Part shown: positions 1 to 6,507 of the stretch, in pieces
Position numbering within the stretch: position 1 is the first letter of the stretch
Layout of the letters: every line of letters begins with the position of its first letter
Assembly: GCA_033721955.1 (NCBI GenBank)
Contig: JAWVZY010000018.1
Span: 1 to 15,619, forward strand
Direction of reading: 5' to 3'
Source: JAWVZY01 sp033721955
GTDB lineage: Bacteria; Patescibacteriota; Minisyncoccia; Spechtbacterales; 2-12-FULL-38-22
Length of the DNA: 15,619 nt
The notes under the pieces: model-generated
What the model was told of the DNA's origin: nothing
The model's database searches: none
The model's input: only the letters and a program-made list of their open reading frames with translations
Translations under genes and position numbers: made by a program

Positions 1-428
1 TAATAGGCGAGGGGCCTGAACGCAAGAAATTAGAGGCCATGGCCGCCGATAACATAATATTTTTAGGTCGCCAGCCCGATGATATAGTGCGCCACGCTTA
101 TGAAAATTGCTTTGCCTATATTTATCCCGGCCGAGAGGATTTTGGCATTTCGGCTGTGGAGGCCATGGTTTTTGGCAAGCCGGTACTTGCTTATCGCGCG
201 GGTGGCGTACTTGAGAGCGTGGTAGAGGGTGTTAGCGGTGAATTTTTTGATGATCTGCACCCTGCGGTTCTGGCAGACGGGGTAAGGCGCATGGTAGAAA
301 ATTATCCAAATTATAATCAGGCAATGATTAAAAATATAGGAGACAGGTTCAGCACTGACAGATTTAGAAACGAATTTAAGAGGGTGTTAAAGAGGGTGCT
401 TGCACATAAATGGGAGGTAGCCGGTTAG
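1..428 (+). CDS. GT4-family glycosyltransferase, C-terminal part (5' end outside window)
   Basis: The reading frame is open from the left edge (first full codon at base 3), so 141 C-terminal residues are present and the true start lies upstream. The fragment opens with IGEGPERKKLEAM, followed by a VxFLGR-like strand (NIIFLGRQPDD). It then has REDFGISAVEAM, which carries the EX7E motif (E45 and E53 of the fragment), and GKPVLAYRAGGVLE. This is the nucleotide-sugar-binding half of a GT-B fold GT4 enzyme. Family members transfer a sugar from an activated donor to a lipid-linked or surface glycan acceptor, usually at the inner face of the membrane. The acceptor cannot be read from this half. The ATG at 39 lies inside the conserved domain and is not the start. 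It converges with the minus-strand cassette, so the two meet at the hairpins at 505-566. Confidence 0.9.
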   Translation, partial: IGEGPERKKLEAMAADNIIFLGRQPDDIVRHAYENCFAYIYPGREDFGISAVEAMVFGKPVLAYRAGGVLESVVEGVSGEFFDDLHPAVLADGVRRMVENYPNYNQAMIKNIGDRFSTDRFRNEFKRVLKRVLAHKWEVAG

Positions 429-504
429 CTGGTAGTGGGCATTAGTTTTAGCTGATGTTCCAGCTTACCAGTATTCTTAATAGGTGCAGTTATTTTAAAA
501 AAGT

Positions 505-538
505 ATTAAGTAATAAATTACTTAATTTATTACTTAAT
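505..538. repeat. 14-bp perfect inverted repeat, all but one pair A/T
   Basis: ATTAAGTAATAAAT (505-518) is repeated as its exact reverse complement at 525-538, around a 6-base centre (TACTTA). It lies between the convergent glycosyltransferase and membrane-protein genes, directly beside a GC-richer terminator hairpin. As RNA it would fold into a long AU hairpin. As DNA it could extrude or bind a dimeric protein. It has no T-tract on the + side, so it is not a classic terminator for the gene to its left. The rest of 429-584 contains no credible gene. Confidence 0.7.
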
Positions 539-566
539 AAAAAAAACGACCCATTTGTGGGTCGTT
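539..566 (-). terminator. Intrinsic terminator of the minus-strand membrane cassette
   Basis: AACGACCCA (545-553) pairs with TGGGTCGTT (558-566) around a four-base loop. The A-run at 539-544 becomes a U-tract after the stem on the minus strand, 18 bases past the stop codon of the 58-aa gene. On the + strand the stem is followed by few Ts, so termination of the glycosyltransferase transcript here would be weaker. Confidence 0.8.
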
Positions 567-584
567 GTATGTAATGTGCAGTTA

Positions 585-761
585 TTAGGCGCTTGTATGG
601 CCTTCGGGCGGGCGGGGCACAGCCCTCTCTTGCTTAATCCGCGAAATATTTTCATGAATAAGTAATCCCAGTGTTCCTACAACGAAAGTTATCGGAAATA
701 CTGAGAAAAACAGAAATGCCATCTTAATGCCCGTGGGAGCATTCATTAATTCTTCTATCAT
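585..761 (-). CDS. Small single-pass membrane protein, 58 aa, unknown function
   Basis: This short gene starts at ATG 761-759 and ends at TAA 587-585. A GGAGG ribosome site lies in the 12-base gap after the preceding minus-strand gene. The protein has one hydrophobic segment (about residues 13-35, KMAFLFFSVFPITFVVG and onward). It then has a basic stretch (RIKQER) and a short Pro-rich tail ending GHTSA. The positive-inside rule suggests the tail is cytoplasmic. It is the last gene of a three-gene operon and stops just before the terminator. Support for it being real is the SD, the spacing, the hydrophobic pattern and its position in the operon. I do not recognise a family. Confidence 0.7.
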   Translation of the reverse strand: MIEELMNAPTGIKMAFLFFSVFPITFVVGTLGLLIHENISRIKQERAVPRPPEGHTSA

Positions 762-773
762 TTTACCTCCTCT

Positions 774-1244
774 CTACTGGTCGTAATCGGGGAATTGTTT
801 GGTCTCACCCAGTTCATAATCCATGACGCGCGGACCGGATGGTTCCGGGGGCGGCTTGGATTTTGGATCATTTTTGGATCGCGTAACTCTTCCATATTGG
901 TCTGTGCCTTCAATGGAGCTTAAGTCCGGCTCTTGCACTTGAGGAAGTACAGGGGGTTCTCCGGCCATATTGAAATCGCGTTCAGGACCTCCGTAGCGTG
1001 ACTGGCCATAACCCGGCCTGCCCAGAAGCCTCATTGTTTCCATGGCGCCTGTTATAGCAAGTACAAGTATCTTTAGCACGAGATAGGTACCTCCTGAAAA
1101 AAGCAACCCTGAAAGAGCATATGCTAAGATGGAATTTGCAAGCTCCACATTGTTAGATATGCTTATTACAAATACAATGGAGCCAAAAGCAAATCCCAGA
1201 ACCAGTGATGCGCTGAGTATCTGTTCTCTTGTCTTTTTATTCAT
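774..1244 (-). CDS. Two-pass membrane protein with Pro/Gly-rich tail, 156 aa, unknown function
   Basis: Starts at ATG 1244-1242 with GGAGG a few bases upstream, 11 bases after the stop of the preceding cassette gene. The N-terminus is basic (MNKKTR), giving an N-in prediction. Hydrophobic segments span about residues 9-30 and 36-66, the second being long. The remaining 90 residues are polar and low in hydrophobicity, with GRPGYGQSRYGGPER, PPVLPQ and KPPPEPSGPR, and end in an acidic tail. This looks like a flexible cytoplasmic tail of the kind that recruits partners. I recognise no catalytic motif or family. Membrane-complex assembly or secretion-accessory roles are possible but unsupported. 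Confidence 0.8.
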   Translation of the reverse strand: MNKKTREQILSASLVLGFAFGSIVFVISISNNVELANSILAYALSGLLFSGGTYLVLKILVLAITGAMETMRLLGRPGYGQSRYGGPERDFNMAGEPPVLPQVQEPDLSSIEGTDQYGRVTRSKNDPKSKPPPEPSGPRVMDYELGETKQFPDYDQ

Positions 1245-1255
1245 TTTTCCTCCTT

Positions 1256-1627
1256 TTAAGTTTCAGTACGTCCGCCGCCGCGTAGTCTGTTGCTCTGTTC
1301 ACTTTTTACCTGTAGTTTTTCAACATTTTCACCGATTTTTTCTAATCTCTCATAGGCAGTTTTGTCATCTGTCATGTCAATTATGACAACTGTAGAGATA
1401 AGTTTTTCCAGGGCTTTGGCAAAGCCGATTGTCGCAAGAATGACAAGCCCAAGTCCGGATGTAATAAATATTGCCCGAAATAGCAAATTGCTTTCCTTGG
1501 CAACTTCCACATATACCAGAACAAGAATGACAACAGAAGTTATTAAACTGAAAACATGTAGCGATAGATCATAAACTTTTTCTTTTATGATCTGTCGGAC
1601 ATACACTTCAATACTTTCTTCGGTCAT
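1256..1627 (-). CDS. Two-pass membrane protein with C-terminal helical tail, 123 aa, unknown function
   Basis: First gene of the minus-strand cassette. It starts at ATG 1627-1625 with a GAAAGGAG site just upstream. Two hydrophobic segments are visible at about residues 21-40 (LSLHVFSLITSVVILVLVYV) and 49-70, joined by a short loop with charged residues. The tail (about 86-115) is rich in E, K and L in a heptad-like pattern (YERLEKIGENVEKLQ) and may form a short coiled coil. It ends in a basic, Gly-rich tip. N- and C-termini are both predicted cytoplasmic. I recognise no family. Its strong own promoter and the shared operon suggest the three small proteins work together in the membrane. Confidence 0.8.
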   Translation of the reverse strand: MTEESIEVYVRQIIKEKVYDLSLHVFSLITSVVILVLVYVEVAKESNLLFRAIFITSGLGLVILATIGFAKALEKLISTVVIIDMTDDKTAYERLEKIGENVEKLQVKSEQSNRLRGGGRTET

Positions 1628-1663
1628 TTATTCTCCTTTCAGGGAATAGTACGAACTGCATAA

Positions 1664-1692
1664 AAAATAGCACAAAATATAGATAATGTCAA
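1664..1692 (-). promoter_or_regulatory. Promoter of the minus-strand cassette, overlapping the holB start
   Basis: On the minus strand TTGACA (1692-1687) and TATTTT (1669-1664) are separated by exactly 17 bp. After 10 more bases comes CGTAC (1653-1649), then the SD and ATG at 1627. The -35 box lies inside codons 1-3 of the divergent holB gene, so the two transcription units share this boundary. Confidence 0.65.
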
Positions 1693-2492
1693 TTTTTCAT
1701 CCTAAACAATTTGAATTATTTAAAAAAATGAGCAAAGACGATACTTTGCCTCACGCCTTTTTATTTACAGGACCTGAGGGCGTGGGTAAGTTGAATTTTG
1801 CCCGCGATATAGCATATTTTTTACAGGATATTGAAAAACGCGAAAATCACCCCGATATTATAGAAACTTCAGTCCCGTTGCCCATTAAAGAGGCAAAAGA
1901 ACTTAAAAAACGTCTTTCAACTACTCCATATAGCGCAAAGTATAAGATAGTTATTATAGATCAGGCCGAAAGTATGCATGTTGACGCGGCAAATTCTCTG
2001 CTCAAAATGATAGAGGAGCCAAAGGGCAATACAATATTTATTTTGGTAAGTTCTTTTAGCCAAAAAATACTTGAAACTATACATTCCCGGTGTGTGGAAA
2101 TAAAGTTCAATTATGTAAATGATAGTGTGATAGAAAAAGAATTGGACACCTCAAAAGTAAAAGAATTGTCTGCTCATTGGAGTGGCAGGCCCGCTTATGC
2201 TGCAAAATTGGCTAATAACCAAAAGTACAGAGAAAAAATAAACTCCTATAGGCAGGATTGCGCCAACTTTCTTAGTGGTTCTGCGGTAGAGCGCTTTAAT
2301 ATTGGTGAAAAATATGGGAAAATAAAGAACAGAGGCGAACTTGCCGAAATTTTACGCGTGTGGATAGAATATTGCAGAGAGAATGAAGCAGATGCCGGCA
2401 TACTTGCAAACTTGCTTAAAATATATAAAAATACAACAACAACAAATGCTAACTTTCAATACGCGTTTAATAATTTATCTGTAAATTTATGA
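1686..2492 (+). CDS. holB: DNA polymerase III delta' subunit (clamp loader), reduced
   Basis: This subunit of the clamp-loader complex helps DnaX and delta open and load the sliding clamp. The N-terminal AAA+ fold is clear: HAFLFTGPEGVGKLNFA (about 23-39), then HPDII, KIVIIDQAESM in the Walker B position (about 87-97), AANSLLKMIEEP (101-112) and the SRC motif (134-136). The Walker A ends in K-L instead of K-S/T, so ATP hydrolysis by this subunit is unlikely, as is common for delta'. The four-Cys zinc module usual between Walker A and the HPD strand is absent, which helps explain 268 residues instead of about 330. The C-terminal third is weakly conserved. No SD precedes the ATG. The stop overlaps the frr start as ATGA, implying coupled translation. 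This is the only gene here ending in TGA. Identity is secure from the motifs, and dnaX lies at the other end of the window. Confidence 0.92.
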   Translation: MSIFHPKQFELFKKMSKDDTLPHAFLFTGPEGVGKLNFARDIAYFLQDIEKRENHPDIIETSVPLPIKEAKELKKRLSTTPYSAKYKIVIIDQAESMHVDAANSLLKMIEEPKGNTIFILVSSFSQKILETIHSRCVEIKFNYVNDSVIEKELDTSKVKELSAHWSGRPAYAAKLANNQKYREKINSYRQDCANFLSGSAVERFNIGEKYGKIKNRGELAEILRVWIEYCRENEADAGILANLLKIYKNTTTTNANFQYAFNNLSVNL

Positions 2493-3019
2493 ATGATATA
2501 AAAAACAAACTTGAAAAAACAATAGAGAATTTAGGCCAGGAATTACGCTCGCTTAGAGTAGGAAGGGCTAATCCGGGCATGGTAGAGGATATAAAAGTAA
2601 ATGTTTATGATTCTGATATGCCCCTAAACCAGGTGGCAAGCATTTCTATACCGCAAAATAACCAGATATTAATACAGCCCTGGGATGCAGGCAATATGGA
2701 AGCGCTGCAAGCCGCAATATTAAAGAGTGATCTGGGCATTAATCCTGTGGCAGAGGGCAATTCTATACGCCTCACGCTTCCTCCAATGACAGAAGAAACC
2801 AGAAAGGATCTTGTAAAAGAGGTGCATGAACTTGGTGAGGAGGCAAGAGTGGCTATACGCAACATACGAGAAGACGCTATTAAGGACCTGGATAAGGAGG
2901 ATGCATCAGAAGATGAAGAGCGCCAGCGCAAAGATGAAATACAGGATATAGTTAATGAATACAATAAAAAAGTTCAGGAGCTTGTAGATAAAAAAGAAAA
3001 AGAGGTCTTAGAGCACTAA
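2489..3019 (+). CDS. frr: Ribosome recycling factor
   Basis: RRF acts with EF-G in the cytoplasm to split post-termination ribosomes. At 176 residues it is slightly shorter than the usual 185. The family pattern runs throughout: LGQELRSLRVGRANPGMVED (15-34), the beta domain with PLNQVASISIPQNNQILIQPWD (45-66), NPVAEGNSIRLTLPPMTEE (85-103), then RKDLVKEVHELGEEARVAIRN, which leads into the long C-terminal helix of the three-helix bundle. The start codon overlaps the holB stop (ATGA), and rseP begins 2 bases after its stop. The protein is essential in most bacteria. Neighbours commonly found beside frr in other genomes (pyrH, tsf, uppS) are absent here. Confidence 0.97.
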   Translation: MNDIKNKLEKTIENLGQELRSLRVGRANPGMVEDIKVNVYDSDMPLNQVASISIPQNNQILIQPWDAGNMEALQAAILKSDLGINPVAEGNSIRLTLPPMTEETRKDLVKEVHELGEEARVAIRNIREDAIKDLDKEDASEDEERQRKDEIQDIVNEYNKKVQELVDKKEKEVLEH

Positions 3020-3021
3020 TT

Positions 3022-4107
3022 ATGTTTATAACGATTTTACTATTTGTAGGTATTTTAGCTATTGTCGTACTCACTCATGAGTTCGGCCATTTTATTGTTG
3101 CTAAAAAGAGCGGCATGCAGGTAGATGAATTTGGTTTTGGGTTTCCCCCAAAGCTTTTTGGTATTAAAAAGGGGGAGACAGAATATACTGTTAACCTTTT
3201 TCCGATAGGCGGCTTTGTAAGAGTGCATGGAGAGGACGGTAAAGACAGGCAAAACCCCAGGAGTTTTGCTGCACGCCCTATGTGGCAGCGTATGCTTGTA
3301 ATTGTAGCGGGAGTTATAATGAATTTTTTGGTTGCTTATTTATTTTTCTCAGCCGTGCACGCTATTGGTGCCCCCACTATTTTAGGAGATGATGAAACGC
3401 CTGCTAACGCGCGTGATATAGCAGTACAGATAATAGGGGTTATTCCCGAATCCCCAGCTCAGGAGGCGGGCATTCAAAACGGGGATAAGATAATAAAAAT
3501 AACATCAGGCGCCGAAAGTACAAATGCAATGACAGCACAAGCAGTATCTGATTTTATTGAAGGCCATAAAGGCAGGGAGCTTTTATTTTCAATAGAGCGG
3601 GGCAACGAATTGCTTGAGGTGCCTGTTTTTGCCAGGGAAGATATTCCCGAAGGCGAAGGCGCTACAGGTATAAGTCTGGTTCGTGTGGGTATAGTGGATT
3701 ATCCGTTGCATGAGGCATTGGTAAAAGGTGCTCAAAGCACATATAATCTTTCCATCGCTTCTGTCTCTGTATTTGCCGACACCATAGGTTCTGCGATATC
3801 TTCAGGGGAGGTGCCCGAGAGTGTATCGGGTCCTGTGGGAATTGCGGTTATGACAGGTACCGTGCGTAATTTAGGTCTCGTATATATTTTGCAGTTTATA
3901 GCGCTTATATCGCTTAGCTTGGGCATTATAAATATTGTACCCTTTCCCGCGCTTGATGGAGGCAGATTCGCTTTTTTAGTGGCAGAAAAGATTAAAGGTG
4001 CGCCTTTAAGCCAAAAATTTGAAAATTATGCAAATGCGGCAGGGTTTACAGCTCTTATACTTTTAATAATTTTTATAACAATTCACGATATTAATAAATT
4101 CTTTTAA
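3022..4107 (+). CDS. rseP: RseP-type site-2 intramembrane zinc metalloprotease
   Basis: This is a polytopic membrane protease of the S2P/M50 family that cuts transmembrane helices of regulators or leftover signal peptides. The zinc motif HEFGH (H19, E20, H23) lies in the first membrane helix. The second metal-ligand motif NIVPFPALDGG (about 304-314, ligand D312) lies in a late helix. Further hydrophobic segments are at about 90-112, 286-306 and 341-356. One PDZ domain (about 135-205, VIPESPAQEAGIQNGDKIIKI) lies between, as in Gram-positive-type members. At 361 residues it is shorter than two-PDZ E. coli RseP (450). It sits between frr and proS with only two-base gaps. No anti-sigma factor gene is visible, so the substrate is unknown. 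No SD is at a normal distance from the ATG. Translation may be coupled to frr. Confidence 0.95.
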   Translation: MFITILLFVGILAIVVLTHEFGHFIVAKKSGMQVDEFGFGFPPKLFGIKKGETEYTVNLFPIGGFVRVHGEDGKDRQNPRSFAARPMWQRMLVIVAGVIMNFLVAYLFFSAVHAIGAPTILGDDETPANARDIAVQIIGVIPESPAQEAGIQNGDKIIKITSGAESTNAMTAQAVSDFIEGHKGRELLFSIERGNELLEVPVFAREDIPEGEGATGISLVRVGIVDYPLHEALVKGAQSTYNLSIASVSVFADTIGSAISSGEVPESVSGPVGIAVMTGTVRNLGLVYILQFIALISLSLGIINIVPFPALDGGRFAFLVAEKIKGAPLSQKFENYANAAGFTALILLIIFITIHDINKFF

Positions 4108-4109
4108 TT

Positions 4110-5354
4110 ATGCGCCAATCTGAATTATTTACAAAAACTCGACGTGAAGCACCAAAGGATGAGGTTGCAAAAAACGCAATACTGCTTACTCGCGGCGGGT
4201 TTATCCATAAAGAAATGGCAGGGGTTTATTCAATGTTGCCCATGGGTCTTCGCGTTTTAAACAAAATAGCAGACATTATAAGAGAAGAAATGAATGCCAT
4301 AGGCGGGCAGGAAGTTTTTTTAACTACTTTGCAGGATCCTGAAATATGGAAAAAGAGTGAGAGGTGGAGTGATGAGGCAATGGATATTTGGTTTAAAACA
4401 GAACTTGCTACAGGCACAGAGGTGGGTATTGCAAATACGCACGAAGAACCTCTTGCAAATCTTATGCGCCAGCATATTTCTTCATATAAGGATTTGCCTC
4501 GCTTTACATATCAGATACAGACAAAATTTAGAAATGAACTCAGGGCAAAAAGCGGTCTTATGCGTGGTCGGGAATTTTTAATGAAAGATCTTTACTCTTT
4601 TGTACAAAGCGAGAAAGAGCTGGAGGAATTTCATGAAAAGTGTGCTGATGCCTATATGAAGGTATTTGAGCGCTGCGGAATAGGCGATAAAACTTTCCGC
4701 ACCTTTGCAGATGGTGAACCGTTTACTAAATTTAGTGATGAGTTCCAGACATTATCTGATGCGGGAGAGGATATTATTTATCTGGATCGCAAAAAGGAAT
4801 TAGCTGTAAACAAGGAGGTTTACACAGATGAGGTATTGGCAGAACTAAATCTTAAAAAAGATGACCTTGAAGAGGTTAAGGCAATTGAGGTAGGTAATAT
4901 ATTTAAGCTCGGAACCCGCTTTTCAGAAGCTGAAGGCCTTGAATACCTTGATGAAGATGGCAAAAGCCACCCTGTAATTATGGGAAGTTATGGAATTGGC
5001 GTTAGTCGGCTTATGGGGGCTATAGTTGAGGTTTTAGCGGATGAAAATGGTATAGTTTGGCCTGCCGAGATTGCGCCTTTCAGCGTGCACTTATTGGCAC
5101 TTCCGGGGGGCGAAAAAGAAGCCGATAAACTATATGAAAAACTACTTGCCCAAAACGTAGAAGTGCTATATGATAACAGGCAAGATATTTCAGCGGGACA
5201 AAAGTTTTCTGAGGCCGATTTAATAGGAATTCCTCAAAGAGTAGTTGTCAGTGAGAGGAGTTTGGAAGGCGGAGGCGTTGAAGTTAAGGCAAGAGACAGT
5301 GATGATGAGAAAGTTATAGATATCGATGCTTTTTTAAACAAAATGACTAATTAA
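4110..5354 (+). CDS. proS: Prolyl-tRNA synthetase, short form without editing insertion
   Basis: Class II aminoacyl-tRNA synthetase that charges tRNA-Pro in the cytoplasm. Motif 1 region is about 38-72, the proline-pocket THEEP is 110-114, and motif 2 (FRNELRAKSGLMRGREFLMK) is about 140-159. EVGNIFKLGTRFS is 260-272, motif 3 (GSYGIGVSRLMGAIVE) is about 292-307, and the anticodon-binding domain follows from about 325. The roughly 180-residue INS editing domain of most bacterial ProRS (about 570 aa) is missing. Only about 100 residues separate motif 2 from the GNIF strand. The length of 414 matches the compact forms known from alphaproteobacteria and mitochondria. It therefore probably cannot clear Ala-tRNA-Pro in cis. 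It starts 2 bases after rseP, has no SD, and is likely co-transcribed. Confidence 0.96.
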   Translation: MRQSELFTKTRREAPKDEVAKNAILLTRGGFIHKEMAGVYSMLPMGLRVLNKIADIIREEMNAIGGQEVFLTTLQDPEIWKKSERWSDEAMDIWFKTELATGTEVGIANTHEEPLANLMRQHISSYKDLPRFTYQIQTKFRNELRAKSGLMRGREFLMKDLYSFVQSEKELEEFHEKCADAYMKVFERCGIGDKTFRTFADGEPFTKFSDEFQTLSDAGEDIIYLDRKKELAVNKEVYTDEVLAELNLKKDDLEEVKAIEVGNIFKLGTRFSEAEGLEYLDEDGKSHPVIMGSYGIGVSRLMGAIVEVLADENGIVWPAEIAPFSVHLLALPGGEKEADKLYEKLLAQNVEVLYDNRQDISAGQKFSEADLIGIPQRVVVSERSLEGGGVEVKARDSDDEKVIDIDAFLNKMTN

Positions 5355-5363
5355 TAATTACTA

Positions 5364-5398
5364 ATGCTTAATTATTTTCTGAATTAGAAATTAGGCAT
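5364..5398 (+). other. AU-rich hairpin between proS and mreB
   Basis: ATGCTTAATT (5364-5373) can pair with AATTAGGCAT (5389-5398) over ten pairs with one G-U. No T-tract follows, so it is a poor terminator. It could be an mRNA processing or stability element between the synthetase and the cell-shape genes. No convincing promoter for mreB is visible in the 69-base gap. Confidence 0.35.
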
Positions 5399-5423
5399 CG
5401 AAAATTACAGCTTAGCGACTATT

Positions 5424-6488
5424 ATGTTAAATAAAATTTTAGGCAATTTCTCACAGGATATAGGTATTGACCTTGGAACGGCCAATACTTTAGTTTATGT
5501 GGGTAAAAAGGGCATTGTTATAAATGAGCCTTCTGTAGTTGCTATAAACCAAAAAACAGGCCGCGTTTTAGCTATTGGGGAAGAAGCCAGGCGCATGGTA
5601 GGCAAAACTCCCGCACACATAGTAGCATCACGTCCTCTTGTAGATGGTGTAGTTTCAGATTTTGAAATAACACAGCAAATGCTCAAATACTTTATTGATA
5701 AGGTGCACTCTTCAGATCCTATGCGATTCTTACCTCGCCCTCGAGTAGTGGTTGGTATACCTTCGGGTGTTACAGAGGTTGAAAAACGAGCGGTTGAAGA
5801 TGCCGCCAAAGCCGCCGGTGCCCGCGAGGTATATTTAATAGATGAGCCAATGGCCGCTGCCATAGGCGCCCGGCTTGATGTACAGGAACCTCATGGCAGT
5901 ATGATAATCGATATTGGAGGTGGAACAACAGAGGTTGCTGTTATATCTTTGGGAGGTATAGTAGTTGCCAGATCTCTGCGCATAGCAGGTGATCGGCTTA
6001 ACGAAGATATTATAAATTATGCCCGTGATGAATTTAACCTTCTTTTAGGAGAGAGAACCGCAGAAACTATAAAAATGGAAATTGGTTCTTCACTTCCTGT
6101 AGAGGAGCCCCTTACCTATCCTATGCGGGGACGTGATCTTATAAGCGGCTTGCCCAAAGAAATAATAGTTGAAGATAAGCATATACGTGCCGCCCTTGCA
6201 TCCTCAGTAGAAGATCTAACTGAAGCAATTAAAGGCACCGTTGAACAAACCCCACCGGAACTTTTAGCCGATATTATGGAAAAGGGGATAGTGCTTGCAG
6301 GAGGCGGCAGTTTACTTCGCGGGTTTGATCAGCTTATACAAAAAGAAACACAAATTCCTGTACATATAACCGAAGATCCTCTCACAGCAGTTGCCCGCGG
6401 TACAGGTATAGTATTAGAAGATCTTGACCAGCTTAAAGAAGTGCTTGTAGATATGAATTATAACGACAAACCGCCCGGTTTTAATTAA
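5424..6488 (+). CDS. mreB: Rod-shape actin homologue MreB
   Basis: MreB polymerises on ATP under the inner membrane and positions the elongation machinery that makes lateral wall. The actin-fold nucleotide motifs are intact: phosphate-1 DIGIDLGTANTLVYV (12-26), the connect-1 region with LIDEPMAAAIGA (138-149), phosphate-2 IIDIGGGTTEVAVIS (161-175) and the adenosine motif GIVLAGGGSLLRG (288-300). The length of 354 is close to E. coli (347). The N-terminus MLNKILGNFS could serve as the short membrane-binding helix. No SD precedes the ATG. The gene is followed 19 bases later by mrdA, with mreC and mreD absent from between them. It is distinguished from FtsA and DnaK by length and the MreB-specific N-terminus. 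Confidence 0.97.
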   Translation: MLNKILGNFSQDIGIDLGTANTLVYVGKKGIVINEPSVVAINQKTGRVLAIGEEARRMVGKTPAHIVASRPLVDGVVSDFEITQQMLKYFIDKVHSSDPMRFLPRPRVVVGIPSGVTEVEKRAVEDAAKAAGAREVYLIDEPMAAAIGARLDVQEPHGSMIIDIGGGTTEVAVISLGGIVVARSLRIAGDRLNEDIINYARDEFNLLLGERTAETIKMEIGSSLPVEEPLTYPMRGRDLISGLPKEIIVEDKHIRAALASSVEDLTEAIKGTVEQTPPELLADIMEKGIVLAGGGSLLRGFDQLIQKETQIPVHITEDPLTAVARGTGIVLEDLDQLKEVLVDMNYNDKPPGFN

Positions 6489-6507
6489 TAATTCAGGTGA
6501 CCTCCTC

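Noticed and set aside
2489..2501. Use of an alternative code with UGA as glycine (code 25), since only holB ends in TGA
   Set aside because: No gene here has an internal UGA, and glycines are encoded by GGN throughout. In a code-25 genome UGA codons would be common. If UGA were sense in holB the frame would stop three codons later, so holB alone is not decisive, but the rest of the window is.
5495..5863. 122-aa open frame on the minus strand
   Set aside because: Opposite mreB nucleotide-binding motifs, with no ribosome site.
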